Shown here one piece after another: positions 53,549 through 64,000 of a DNA stretch of 64,000 nucleotides. The first letter of the stretch is position 1. Each line of letters starts with the position of its first letter. This DNA is from Plantago major (taxonomy: Eukaryota; Streptophyta; Magnoliopsida; Lamiales; Plantaginaceae), in contig CM048842.1 of assembly GCA_026545765.1 (NCBI GenBank), forward strand, positions 44,091,431-44,155,430, read 5' to 3'. The notes under the pieces are model-generated. The model did not search any database. It saw only the letters and a list, made by a program, of their open reading frames with translations, and was not told the DNA's origin. The translations under genes and the position numbers were made by a program.

Positions 53549-54921
53549 GTTTGTGGTGAGAAACGCGAGTTACAAGCTGTCACTACATCATATTCTCCTG
53601 CACAGGTTGACACCAGGAATTACATTGCAGCACACACCGGTCCACTCTACACCTACTCTCGCTCACGAGTGAACATGGTGACAGAGAAGGCTGGTAACCT
53701 CAAGCTCAATTAGCTCCAACATGGAAGAAGTCGAGCTAACGACTATAAACAAAAGCCCCCTTTTTGTTTTTCATTCATTTAGACTGATTTTTCATTCCGT
53801 ACACTTGCTTGTTATTTCATATTGTTAGACTATTCGTTTATGTGGTTTATTTGTTTTTAGTTTAGTTGTGTCTCTGGAAGGTGGGACCTTTGCACTCATA
53901 CGAGGGAACTCGTAAACTCTAGCTGAGGCTTGGAGTTTCGATCTTGCGATGCGAGGTTGAACTAGTGAAAGTGAATTTTTTGCGAAAAATCCTCTCTCGC
54001 CGCGGCGAAGCATCTTGCTCGCTGCGGCGAGATGGCCTGCCTTATCCTTTTCATGCTTTCGTAAATTTTCGCCGTGGCGAGCGTATGTTTTTTTTTTTTC
54101 AGTGTTTGTCTCGTAAGTTCCCGCCGCGGCAAGATTTATTCTTTGCTGCGGCGAGATCTTACGATTATATATATATCTGCGATAAAGAAAACTCGCCGCG
54201 GCGAGACTTCTCTTCACCGCTGCGAGGACAACAAAAAAAATAAAAAAATTTTGTTTCGTAAAAACTCGCCGCGGCGAGCTAGATTTTTTTTTTTAAACGT
54301 TTTCTCTTCTTCTTCTTCCTCACAGCCCCACTTTCTTCCATTCTTCTTCCCGTTTATTTCTTCTCTTCACTCCAATCTCCCTTTCTCCCTCAATTCTCCA
54401 CCAAATTCCCCCATTCTCATTGCAAATCAATGGATTTTTCCTCCTCTCCCCGTTCCTTGCATCACTTTCGTGTGTTTTCCACCCATTCCTTCAGATTCAA
54501 AAGGTAATTGGCTTGAACTTCCTTTTTCCTTAGCTTTTCGAGTTTACTTGAATTATATGGTTGATCGTCGTTAGTTGTGATTTCTTGGGTGTAGTAGTTC
54601 GATTTTGATTGATGCATGGATTCCTTACTCGTTGATTTTGGAACATCCTTGTGTTTTTCAATTTTGTGCAATGCTTGCTCGTTTTTGACAATTACTGCCA
54701 TCTTGTCCCTCTTTTGCCATGATTATCCATACTCATATGCTTGTGAACTGATGTGAATCGTGTATTGGCCATGTTATTGAATCTTGAGTTGGTTTGGAGA
54801 ATTTTGCATTATCCCCTATTCCTTGCTCTTTTGTTGCTTCTGGCTCTTTGCTCATGAATAGGTTTGGGGAGGTAGTTCTCTACCCCCATTGTTCTACACT
54901 AACACTTTTCTCGCAGGCACT
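53549..54921 (+). other. gypsy-2 region between protease and env-like ORF
   Basis: No RT. It has the post-pol motif CTCCAACATGGAAGAAGTCGAG known from Athila elements, then a T-rich part, a cluster of GC palindromes (53998-54280), a pyrimidine-rich stretch (54295-54400), and AGGTTTGGGGAGG at 54860, followed by an acceptor-like TTTTCTCGCAG just before the env-like ATG. Confidence 0.7.
53998..54280. repeat. Cluster of CTCGCCGCGGCGAG palindromes in gypsy-2
   Basis: Eight copies, perfect or with one to three changes: near 53998, 54019, 54069, 54121, 54144, 54193, 54215 and 54266. Further copies are in both LTRs. The unit is a 14-bp perfect palindrome. Confidence 0.88.
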
Positions 54922-56055
54922 ATGTCTCGCAGAACCACAGGCAGTAAACGCCATAGAGGCGAGTCCAGTAGCGTGGCCGGACAGAGCGGTCCCATAGATG
55001 AGTTCTCCCACCTGTCCGCGGAAGGGAGGGATTTTATGGAAGCAAACTTTATGGAGCCTAGGAAAGCATGGCCCGAGCGGGAATTGGCTCTTGATGAGCT
55101 GGAGGATGCTGTCTATTCCTGAGTCTGGGCAAGGATCCGATATTTAGGCTGGAGCAAGCTCTTCGGCAAGCAACTGCCCTATGACCCGAAGCTGGTTCGG
55201 GAATTCTACATCAGCCTCCACGACTTGGCTGATGGGGTGATGATGATTCGCAGTGTCAAGATCCAGTTCTCACCTGAGAGTATCCAGGAATTCCTACAGT
55301 CTAGGGTGTTCCAAGCAAAAGACGACCGGTACAGACACTGGGCGACAACCGGCAGTTTGATAGGGACTTAGCCGAGTTTGTCCTTCTACCTGGTACCGAT
55401 CCGGAGGACCACAAGACCAAAACCACTATCGCCACCCACTTCCTCCAACCAGAGGTTCGCCTCTGGCAACATCTCATACAGTATAATGTGACCCCCAACT
55501 CACATTTTACCACCCTTACCCCTCCCACAGCCCGCCTCATTCGAGCGATCATGGACGGGCAATTCGTTTATGCCCCCAGATATAATTATGGCGGAGGCTC
55601 AGTCCCGGAAGGCTAAGGGCAGTCTCCTCGGTTTTCCCTGCCTTATTACCAGTATCTGCCGATCTTTCAATGTTCCCGGTATTTACTCCGAGAAACCCAA
55701 AGGAGCTTTGAAATCCGCTAGCGCCAGAGTCATCCTCGGCCGTCATCCCACTCCTATCAGCGCCATGACATCGCAGCGACCGCTCCACCGGGTCCTTCCG
55801 ACTTCCAAAGATTACTTGATCGGATGCAAGCCTGATTTGAGGTGGGAACACAATATGCCCGGATTGAGGATCAGTACTCCCGCATCGAGGATCACTACCG
55901 GCGACAGGAGGAGCGAGACAGGTGAGCTGAGGCTAGGGAGCAGCGTGAGCTTGAGCGCTTGGAGAGGCAGGAGGCACTCTGGAAGGCGCAACAAGATTTC
56001 TGGGAGTAGCACTTCGGTGGTGGCCCTTCTGGATCTGCCTGATCACCCCTACTGA
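54922..56055 (+). pseudogene. env-like ORF of gypsy-2 (plant transposon protein domain)
   Basis: ATG at 54922 (MSRRTTGSKRHRGE). TGA at 55120. The frame continues with LVREFYISLHDLADGVMMIR and VKIQFSPESIQEFLQ to about 55350, then shifts to FDRDLAEFVLLPGTDPEDHK, FLQPEVRLWQHLIQYNVTPNSH and ARLIRAIMDGQFVYAPRYNY. These are the motifs of the 'putative plant transposon protein' domain. The tail has a charged coiled-coil-like stretch (EERDR, REQRELERLERQEALWKAQQ) with stops. No signal peptide or membrane segment is visible, so an envelope role is unsupported. Confidence 0.75.
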
Positions 56056-57507
56056 GACAACTTTGGTTGGTCATTCTATACAGTCGTTCTTACACTATTC
56101 ATTGCCAGGGACTAGCACTTGTTTAGGTTTGGGGAGGTGGTCGACTGTATCTTTAGCTAAAGTTGTCTCGTTTTGTACTCTATTTCTGACATTTGTACTC
56201 TATTTCGTACTCTGTTTTTTATTTTTTTATTTTTATGTAATCTGTTCAAGTGGTATGTTAGCCACTTGTTTGTGCTATGCGACTATGGTGGTAGGTTAAC
56301 CACCTTTATGTGTTAGTTATATATTTCCTTTCCAGTTGAGTCCAGTTTAGATGTTAGTACTTTTATTTTCTCTTGTGGTGAGTCTGAGTCAATTACCAAG
56401 TCGAACGTCTATTGCGAATGGTAAATTCTCTTGCTGCTTACTTTTTGTTTAATGTCTAGCTAGAAGTAGTGTAGTTGGCTTTTAATCCTGCAAGGTCGTT
56501 TGTCTTGTAAATAGCAAGTCTGGTTAGCCCTGTAGTCCAAAAGCCTGTGAGGAGCCTAGCCGAAGAAAAAATATTGTACCGGCACCTGTTATTGTGTGAT
56601 TTCCTGGGATGTCCAAGTTTTTACGTATTACTTGCGCCTTTTCATACTTATGTGTACTTAGTTTCGTTGGGGATGATGAATGGCATGCTTAACCTTGCGG
56701 ATTTTATTTTTCCCCATTTGGTCGAACTGGTTTGGGGAGAGGATTTTTCACTATGAATATTATGAGTCGTTATAATTGTGCTGCGGAAATCTATCTACTG
56801 CTCCCTAAGCTTATGATATTTGAATCTCGGGGTGGGTCTATGGTCTTTATTGATCACCGTTAGTCGTGTTTCAAATACTACCTATATACCGGCGTGGCCT
56901 TAAAAAGCCATATGTCTGTGAGGGTTGATGGAACGTATACCAAACTGGCACGCACAAAGTGCGGACTTTCGGTAAAACAGACACCTGCAAAAAATTGAGA
57001 TTAAAAGAGCCCAGGTGGCCATGCACTGAGGTCAGTGAAGAATTATGAGATTTGATGTTGTTTTGAAATGGATAAGGGGAGTAGTTCCAGTTTTTCGATT
57101 TTTCTGGAGGAATACAGTCATGTGCCAACGCCCCTTTCGACTCAATGAGACGAGTACAATAGCATAAGATATTTGAGGCATCCTTGTGACGAAAGTCATC
57201 TTCCCAGTTTACTTTTTGAGCTATACCCTGTATGGATACTTCCATGAGAGTGAGTGATACACTTTATACACCTGTGAGGGACTAGCGGGCTAAGCTTAAT
57301 TGTTATTTACTTGAGAAACGATCGTGTCTGATTACCTGCTTACTATTTCTGCCAAGGTTAGGTTGAGAACAAAATTTTTGCATCTTGTGAATTTAATGTT
57401 TTCAATGGTAGATTCGGTCGCTTGGGAATTTGACTCTTTGTTTGTTTACATGGTTTAGAGTCTAGTGTGTTTAGGTTATGTGTTTGCTCGAGGACGAGCA
57501 AAGGTTC
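56056..57507 (+). other. gypsy-2 3' noncoding region with conserved blocks
   Basis: Blocks shared with gypsy-1: 56531-56601, 56855-56984 and scattered similarity at 57180-57460. Two more copies of the AGGTTTGGGGAG motif at 56125 and 56729. No ORF of note. Confidence 0.75.
56855..56984 (+). other. Conserved noncoding block, gypsy-2 copy
   Basis: Counterpart of 20948-21087 in gypsy-1, from CACCGTTAGTCGTG to GGTAAAACAGACAC. Confidence 0.8.
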
Positions 57508-57520
57508 GGTTTGGGGATTT
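57508..57520 (+). other. Polypurine tract of gypsy-2
   Basis: GGTTTGGGGATTT directly before the 3' LTR. Confidence 0.8.
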
Positions 57521-58726
57521 TGATGAGACAATATTCTAACGTTTCATTTGGTCTTTTTTAGCGGTCTTTGTGGGTCTTTGTCTTTATTTTTGTTGTCTTT
57601 TTAGTTCATTTTTACGCTTTGGTATTTTGTTTATATTTTGTAGAAATCGATTTCTTTTGAGCCGAATGAGAACAAGTCGTTTAGCATAGCTACTTGGCGT
57701 AGATTTCTGACTTAGCATTGAAACTTTCAGGATGGCTTTCAAGTAGATTTAGCAAGTGTTATCTTCTCTAATTTAAGAAGACTCGCCGCGACGAAGGAAT
57801 TGGTCCGCCGCGGCGAGATTATGCGAGAGCTTTATATATTGCGATTAAGAAGGCTTGCCACAGCGAGCTATTCCTTCCGTTGCGGCGAGAGACGCAGAAT
57901 TAGTTTTGTTTTCCTTATTAGATTAGAATTTTGAATTTTTTTTCTTTCATACTTATTTTAACCTAGTTTTGAAAAAAGGTCCAAGATACACACATTGACA
58001 TTGAGACATCTTTGGACCTTGGTTATTCATTGATTATTATTCATCAAGATTATTGGTATTGATTTCTCCATTGCTTTCTTCTTTACAATTCGTTCTTTAT
58101 CTTATCGATTGAATTGTGTGTTATTGCATGCGAGTTTATCATCTATGTTTCATATGATTTTTACCATGAATCTTTGTATGCAATTCTCAAATATGAGTAG
58201 CTAAACGCTTTTGAATACTGTAGTATGTGAAGATTATACATATTCGTTCTAGTGTTTATCGATTCACTCATATAGGTTAGTCTCGTATAAAATCTTCGTA
58301 AAAACCTTCAATTCTATAAGTCTGTATTAAATTCTCTAAATTGTTCATGTTTAAGGATCGTGAATTGACGACTCACGATTTATCCAGTATAATATTTTCT
58401 AAGAACGATTGATTGAATCGAATTGATTGATTTATTATACAACGACCGTGTGACAAATATGAGTGTTATCCCTAGTTCGAATTAGCATAATTCGATCTTG
58501 CTACTGTATTCATCTTTCTCTCATTGTTAATCGTAATCTTAGCTTTAGTTAAACTAGTTAGAAGTACAACCAAGCCATCAACTAAACTGTTACTCGCAAG
58601 TATCTGTTTGCTCTCACTGCTACGTAGCTTAATTAATTCCTTAGCGAATGACCCTGTGGTTTAGCTTTGTTTGTCTACAACAACTGCTTACTACTTGGTT
58701 TTCTAAGTATTAATTTGAGCACATCA
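57521..58726 (+). repeat. 3' LTR of gypsy-2
   Basis: 1206 bp. Four palindrome copies near 57781, 57804, 57852 and 57876. Ends GAGCACATCA before GTCAC. Confidence 0.93.
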
Positions 58727-58731
58727 GTCAC
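58727..58731 (+). repeat. Target-site duplication of gypsy-2, right copy
   Basis: GTCAC, identical to 50184-50188. Confidence 0.9.
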
Positions 58732-60854
58732 CATATCTCATAATGTCATTAGAGTAATCATATAGGTAGGTTCTTACAACCATTTCAACTTTTCTTGAGA
58801 ACTCAACATTATCTCTGTAAGATTTGGTGGGTCTTCTTTTGCTAGTTTGTTCAACCCAGTAGTATCTTGCCCAGATCCAAGCATGATCAATATGAGTAGG
58901 GGACATATTGTATCTTTCATAGATTGTCCTCAGATACATTAGATCGTGCTGGTAATCTTCTTCAGTGAGGTCGAAGGACTCATAAGCATGTACTGCTAGT
59001 CTTGGCTTTGTTCCAGTGCCAAGTACATTCTCAATTCTGTGTACATCAGCTAGCTTATAGTATGGGCAAGATTCAGATAGCTCCTTCTTCCTAGCTATCT
59101 GTCTGACATAAATCCCAAAGTCAAGTGCATCCTTGATTTTATCCTTTAGCACTAGATCTACTCTGTTCTTGCTCCATGCCATCATTTGAAGGTAGACTGG
59201 TACTGGGTAGCCTTCTCTGTTTAGTAGCAAATTTCTTACAAACATTACCCAGTAACCGTTCTTGCACTTGTAAATTTCAGAGTTTAGATCAGATTGACTA
59301 GGAGTATATTCAATCATAGCTTCCTCAGGGCTAAGAGTATCAACTCCTCTGAATTCTTTGATCCTTTCTCTGACCTTCTTCTGTCATGCAGCTTCTCTTC
59401 TTGAGAATTTGTCACTAGATGTACCTTGCTGGGTAAGTACTGCAGTTGTAGGCTTAGATGGATTGCTTGAGTGTCTTCTTTGTATAAGAGGAGCATCATC
59501 TTCCTCCTCCTCCTCCTCCTCCTCCTCCTCATCATCATCTTCTTGATGAGGTTGCACTGTGTCTTTGCATCCATCATTCTTGCCTCTTCTTCTCTTTCCA
59601 GAGATGTCTTCTTCATTTTCTGCATAGTCTCTGTATCTTCTCCTTAAGCTCTTGGCAGCAACAGGAGGTTTCTGAGACCCTGTTCTAGTGACTCTTCTTT
59701 CAGTAGCAGTTATTTGTTGAAGTTGACTAGGGGTTGTAGAGTGAGGTTGGGCATCTTCAGATATCATCGTTTGTTTGCCTTTCCCCTTGGTAGATTTTCT
59801 AGTTCTTTCCCCCTTAGTCATTGGAGACTGATCAAAATTATCCACTATTTCGACAAAGGAATCTGACAGTGATTCAAAATTCCTATGTAGGCTATTGTAA
59901 GCTTAGGATAATTGTTACAATTCTGCTCTGAGTACAATATTCTGATGTGCAAAGCTATTTTCTGCATCTGTCAGCTTCGAAACATCAGTAACTACTTGCC
60001 TTATAGTAGTTATGGCAAGATCAGCATGAGTATCTGCAAACTGCATGAGCTGTTCATCTGATTTCCTTAGCATGGCAAGATCTTGATGTTCTAGAGCAAT
60101 GCTGGAAGTCCTTTGCAATCATTTCAGCAAGCTTGCGGTATGCTGGAGGCACAGATGCAATTAATTACCTGTTTGGATCTTCTAGCTCCTTAAACTTCTC
60201 TGTCATGTGCTGGGATCTCATCTCATAATCCTCAGTCTGATCATCAGGAATTTGGATGTGGACAAGAGGAACCAAAGTTTTTTTAGACACAGTAGTCTGA
60301 GGTTGACTATGGTCATGTGCTTTTAGAGAGTTGTCCTCCATGTCTTCTTCTTCTTCATTAATCCAGTCTTCCTCATTATCCAAGTCAGCAACCTTTGTTG
60401 GCAAAGTCTTCTTCCCTTTGCTTGATGAGGGAAATTCTTTTCTTGTTTCTTCCTCTGGAGTTTCTTCAGCATCTAATTCCTCAGCAAATGCTTGTGCAGC
60501 AAGCTGGATTTGCTTTTACTCAGCAAGGGCTTCTTCTTCCTTGCGAGTTATTTCTTCAACCTTTCTTAGGTTGGCTTGTCTTTCTGTCATCTTGATTTCC
60601 AGCTCAAGATGTAGTCTTGTTTCTTCTTCCAACAGAGCTCTGAGTTTAGCTACTTTGTACTCAGCTTCCTGGATCTTCTGTGGAGTACCTTCAGAGTGCT
60701 CATCTACAATTTCAGTAGAGTCTTGTTGTTGGTCATTATAGTTTGATGATCTTTGATGAGATGAGGCAGACGAATTGTGTTTCTTCTCAGAATGCTTTAC
60801 AGCAACTGAGGTCTTCTTGATACTGGCAGCTCTACCATCTCCAGGAGTAGGAGT

Positions 60855-60897
<43 letters not shown>

Positions 60898-61436
60898 CTC
60901 TTAGGTTCATCTCTTTTGCATGCAGATGGAGGAGGGGACTTTGATTTGTCTTGCTTGTCAGTGTCCTCCTAATCATCAAAAGTCAAGGTGATGATCTGAG
61001 GTCGAGTAACCATGTGACTTCGTACTTCATCCTGCTCAGTTGGAATATAATCCTCTTGTCTTGGTAGTACAGGATTGGAAATCATTTGAAGTCTGGTACT
61101 CTCATCTACTTGCTGGAACCTTTCTAGTAGCACTTCTTCCACAGTACTCATAAACTTTGTCCTTAATAGTTGACCATGTTGATGCCTTTCGGTAGGAATT
61201 ATGGCATGTATATAAGTTTCAAGAGCCAAGCACTGTTCTATCATAGCAGGATCGTCATCACGCTTGAATAGCTCACTCAGATCAAGGCGTCTAAGTTGTT
61301 ACCATTTTGCAAAACATCGAAGATAATTGCATAGAGTGTTTGACTTAAAGTCTTGGAGCATTGACAGATACTTCTCTTTAGATGAGATGTCTACTCTTTC
61401 AGTAGATTTTGGAGAAGTAGGTGCTACAGAATTAGC
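58732..61436 (-). pseudogene. ORF3 exon 5, element D
   Basis: Minus strand, from ANSVAPTSPKSTERVD to MRYGD at the gypsy-2 joint. Segments: LSMLQDFKSNTLCNYLRCFAKW followed by a TAA where E has Gln; LALETYIHAIIPTERHQHG; an Asp run from an ATC repeat (60858-60896); a coiled coil (LRALLEEETRLHLELEIKM); VHIQIPDDQTEDYEMRSQHM; a second helical part; MTKGER from a polypurine-like tract (59804-59818); an acidic run from CTC repeats (59497-59530); and the C-terminal domain (AMIEYTPSQSDLNSEIYKCK, GTGTKPRLAVHAYESF, THIDHAWIWARYYWVEQ), open for its last 197 codons. A few stops elsewhere. Function unknown. Confidence 0.8.
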
Positions 61437-61517
61437 CTGAAAGAAAATGGAGTTTTGAATAAGTGTCAAAACTTGTTCAGATATCTCAGTATCAAAAGTG
61501 TCAGGTTTCTGAGTTAC
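61437..61517 (-). other. ORF3 intron 4, element D
   Basis: CAG|GTAACT ... TTTTCTTTCAG|GCTAAT, 81 nt, as in B. Open in frame in this copy. Confidence 0.66.
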
Positions 61518-61628
61518 CTGCTTCGCAACAGGCTCAGATGTCTTGACCAGTGAGGTGGAAGGACCCTCAGATATCCTTGGAGGAGACTTGGGCGTCTTAT
61601 CCTCTTCAACTTTCATTTCTTCCTGAAC
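61518..61628 (-). pseudogene. ORF3 exon 4, element D
   Basis: 111 nt, phase 0, open: VQEEMKVEEDKTPKSPPRIS, then a tail ending SEPVAKQ. Confidence 0.68.
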
Positions 61629-61703
61629 CTGAGAATAAAAAGTTTTAGTACACTTAGAAAGATTAAGTAGGATTTCACACACATTGGTATCTGAGATTTC
61701 TAC
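61629..61703 (-). other. ORF3 intron 3, element D
   Basis: GAG|GTAGAA ... TTATTCTCAG|GTTCAG, 75 nt against 73 in B. Confidence 0.66.
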
Positions 61704-61814
61704 CTCTCTGACAGGAGGCTCAAATATGTGTTTCTCAGATACCTTTGAGGTCTCTGGTATATCCTCTGATGTCTTTGGCTTTTCAGCCACATCACCTTTC
61801 TTCTCAGTTGGAGC
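61704..61814 (-). pseudogene. ORF3 exon 3, element D
   Basis: 111 nt, phase 0, open: APTEKKGDVAEKPKTSEDIP, then a tail ending EPPVRE. Confidence 0.68.
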
Positions 61815-61892
61815 CTTTAAGAAACATACGAGTGGGTTAGAAAGTTCATTGGAGGGAGATCTCTGAGAATACAGACAAGAATCTTCAGCTAC
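61815..61892 (-). other. ORF3 intron 2, element D
   Basis: CAG|GTAGCT ... TTTCTTAAAG|GCTCCA, 78 nt as in B. Confidence 0.67.
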
Positions 61893-62036
61893 CTGTGTAA
61901 CAGGCTCAGATTCCTTGTTGATGGAGGGTACGGAATCATCCTTCTCAGATTGTGAAGAAAGCTTTCCAGCTTCCTCTCCTTCCTCTTGTGTAGGAAGCTT
62001 TTCAGCTTCCTCTCTTTCCTTATTTTCTTTATCATC
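61893..62036 (-). pseudogene. ORF3 exon 2, element D
   Basis: 144 nt, fully open in phase 0: DDKENKEREEAEKLPTQEEG, then a tail ending ESEPVTQ. Confidence 0.68.
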
Positions 62037-62116
62037 CTGTAACAGAGATTAATCACATGAATAACAAAATATATACAATAAAAATTTAACAAGTAGAGTT
62101 TAAACTACTCAGTAAC
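62037..62116 (-). other. ORF3 intron 1, element D
   Basis: CAG|GTTACT ... TCTGTTACAG|GATGAT, 80 nt. It has an in-frame TAG after four codons, and its length is not a multiple of three. Confidence 0.7.
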
Positions 62117-63881
62117 CTGATCAATGTCAGGCTGATTGGTATGTGGAACTTGTCTGGGTTCCATGCGTTGGTATTGTTGTTCGGTGACCGCAACTCTGTT
62201 TGAAGTTTCAGGCACTTCAAGCCTTTCCTGAGTCTTCGGCTCAGTTGCCTCCCCTGTTTGATCTCCCTGAGTCGCAACATCAGGTTGATCCCTCTCAGTA
62301 GGGAGTTGGGGAACCTGTTCAATCACGTGATTTACTTCAACAACACCATAAGCACCCTGGCGCATCTCAGTTACTTCTACCATGTAATTATCCCTCAGAT
62401 CGGTAGAAGTCTGGGATACTTGTGGTTGTTGTGGTGATCTGGATCTTGATGGAGAAGGAACAATAGTGATAGTTCTCTCCAGATCAGCAACCATGTGTTG
62501 TGCTGATGCATTGGCAGTGTTATCAAGTACTAGTGCATCACTCATCAGGGCATCATTTATATCTTGAAGAGTAAATGGCCCTGGAATAGTGTTTCCTCTG
62601 GACATTATTACTTTATCAGCAACCTGTGATGCAAGGACTTCATCAGCAACCTCATTCCATTCCAAGAATGGGTCAAAATCCAAATCATCTGCTTCTTCAG
62701 CAGATAGTGGCTGGGACGCATCAACCCTCTTGGCATCAAGAGTTGTATCTTCAGCACTATGGAGTGCTTGCTGGACAAAGGCAGTGGTATCTGCAACACT
62801 ATGGAGTTGTATCTGAACTCCACCAGTGTTATCTGTAGCACTAGGTTCAGATACCCTTGTGTCAGTATCCACCACATAAGTGCTTTCCTTGGCAGTTGCC
62901 TTCTTCTTGCCTCCAGTTCTACGTTTCTTCTTTGACACAACATTTGCCTCAGAAGCTTCTTCTACTGGCCTCTTCTGGTTCTGCTTGAGCTCACAATTGT
63001 ATTTGCAAACAAGATCACTGTTTGCAATCTCTCCATTCCCCATGAGCTTTATGCCAAGATTCTCCAGAATGTAGCATAGCTTTAGACCAAAGCTGATAGT
63101 ATGCTTGGGCTCAGCAAGATCACCTTTCACAACAGACTCAAAGCCTTGAAGTTTGTCAACAAACCTCAGAAATATGTATTTCCCCCGGTTGAAGGGTTCA
63201 GCTCTCTCCTCCAGAGTGTTAAGGAATGCCATTGTCCGCCATCTCTTCATGCTGATCTGGTCAGCTCCACCCTGATTTGAATCAAAGCACCTATGCAATA
63301 CAAGGGCTATCAAATCCCAGGGTTCAACAAGATGTTTTCTTCTAACAATCGAGTTGTCAAAGTCTGTTGGAGAGTCATCTTGGTCAGGATTCATGTAGAG
63401 TGAGTAGAAGTGTCCAGCACTCTTAGTTGAGGTGTCTGTTACACACTCATCTCCTTGGGTGGGTAACCTAAAAAGATTGTTGAAGGTATTCACATCAAGG
63501 GTTATTTCAACACCTTGGACCTTCGTTGTGGTGTGCACTTATTCAGTGCCATCATCTTCAGTGATGGTGGAATTATTGCAGAATTCCAACACATCTTCAG
63601 TGGAAGTGCATGTGGATTTTGCGGCGCAAAACTGCTTGATTTTTACTTTTTCAAGTAAATCAAGTCCACGCTTCACATCTGCTTGGGTCTTTGCAGCACC
63701 CAGCAGGTATTCATCGACAAGTACTCCTCCCTAGAGTATCTTTGATTTGGGATTCCACATGGAGAAGTTGAAATCACCAACTAGTCTCCGATTTGTCACA
63801 ACAAAAGATGGATTTTACTTCTCTGCAGTTCCAGATGTGGACACTTGGGATTTTTGAGATCTCGATATTTTTTGTGCCATC
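62117..63881 (-). pseudogene. ORF3 exon 1, element D
   Basis: Minus strand; ATG at 63881 (MAQKISRSQKSQVSTSGTAE). Stops near 63818 (shared with B), 63733 and 63541. From 63538 it is open for over 470 codons: TTKVQGVEITLDVNTFNNLF, RRKHLVEPWDLIALVLHRCF, NQGGADQISMKRW, EERAEPFNRGKYIFLRFVDK, ISFGLKLCYILENLGIKL, a basic KKKRRTGGKKK segment, PLSAEEADDLDFDPF, and a SRSRSPQQPQ tail. It is the best-preserved copy of this exon and resembles the plant transposon protein domain. Confidence 0.8.
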
Positions 63882-64000
63882 TCTTTAAATAGAAGTAGTA
63901 GTGAAGAGAGATTGAAAGAGATTAAGGTTGAATTCGGTTAAGTGATTCTTTTCAGAAAAAACTTAGTAGAAATTTAGAAGGTTTCAGAGAAGATTTGCAG
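63882..64000 (-). other. ORF3 leader of element D, cut by the window edge
   Basis: Matches the leader of B just upstream of 11637 (CTGCAAATCTTCTCTGAAA, CTACTACTTCTATTTAAAGAG). The TATA region lies outside the window. Confidence 0.6.

Larger units (their letters stand above)
50189..58726 (+). mobile_element. Gypsy-2: non-autonomous Athila-like element (gag-PR and env-like, no pol)
   Basis: LTRs of 1175 and 1206 bp (TGATGAGACA ... GAGCACATCA), perfect 5-bp target duplication, a gypsy primer site, an Athila gag and protease, and a downstream ORF with the plant transposon protein domain. There is no RT, RNase H or integrase anywhere between. It must depend on another element for replication. It is inserted in ORF3 of element D. 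Confidence 0.92.

Noticed and set aside
54104..54243. Hydrophobic or Arg-rich open frames over the GC palindromes of gypsy-2
   Set aside because: They arise from the palindromic CGCCGCGGCG repeats and the pyrimidine tract; both strands are open by composition.
54922..56055. A true envelope glycoprotein for the env-like ORFs
   Set aside because: No signal peptide, transmembrane segment or cleavage site is visible in any copy. The position alone does not support an envelope role.
59480..59560. Poly-Ser frame on the plus strand at the CTC repeat (and at 60835-60900)
   Set aside because: Antisense shadow of acidic Glu/Asp runs in ORF3 of element D; simple trinucleotide repeats.

Overview
The window is plant nuclear DNA made almost wholly of nested LTR retrotransposons. 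The host is very probably a eudicot. Evidence: Ty1/copia elements of the SIRE/Maximus type primed by initiator-Met tRNA, Ty3/gypsy elements of the Athila type, and an L1-like plant LINE with a DUF4283 ORF1. A small inverted-repeat element built on GAGACGGTCTC is a style I associate with Caryophyllales, but that is a weak hint. I see no ordinary host gene, rRNA, tRNA or CRISPR array.

Layout. (A) 1-3071: 3' end of a copia element, plus strand, inserted into the 5' LTR of B. (B) 3072-27268: a decayed copia element, plus strand, holding a LINE (4908-7424) in gag and an Athila element (gypsy-1, 14289-23315) in its third ORF. (C) 27269-30037: 3' end of a third copia element. 30043-30219 is a minus-strand gypsy LTR fragment. 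30220-32043 is unassigned AT-rich DNA with a MITE-like element. (D) A minus-strand copia element in pieces (32044-32126, 48423-50188, 58727-64000), running off the right edge. (E) 32127-48422: an end-to-end copia element of 16.3 kb with a perfect GTTTC target duplication, inserted in the LTR of D. Gypsy-2, 50189-58726: an Athila-like element without pol, inserted in ORF3 of D with a perfect GTCAC duplication.

The copia elements share one plan: LTR, iMet primer site, gag with zinc knuckle and coiled coil, an in-frame stop, PR-IN-RT-RH, a spacer of about 0.8 kb with a TATA box, a very large third ORF (ORF3), a conserved 3' leader, a polypurine tract and an LTR. All are broken by stops or frameshifts. 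E is the most complete, but its integrase catalytic Glu codon is a stop.

The most unusual finding is that ORF3 of B, D and E looks like a gene with several small introns. Phase-0 exons of 144, 111 and 111 nt are conserved between B and D, and are separated by 73-81 nt introns with GT/AG borders. Intron interiors carry copy-specific stops and length changes. E has an extra exon of the same type. With the upstream TATA box, this suggests a captured or evolved spliced gene inside a copia element.

The two Athila-like elements share conserved noncoding blocks and an identical repeated 13-mer that resembles their polypurine tracts. Each also carries its own set of 14-bp GC-rich perfect palindromes.
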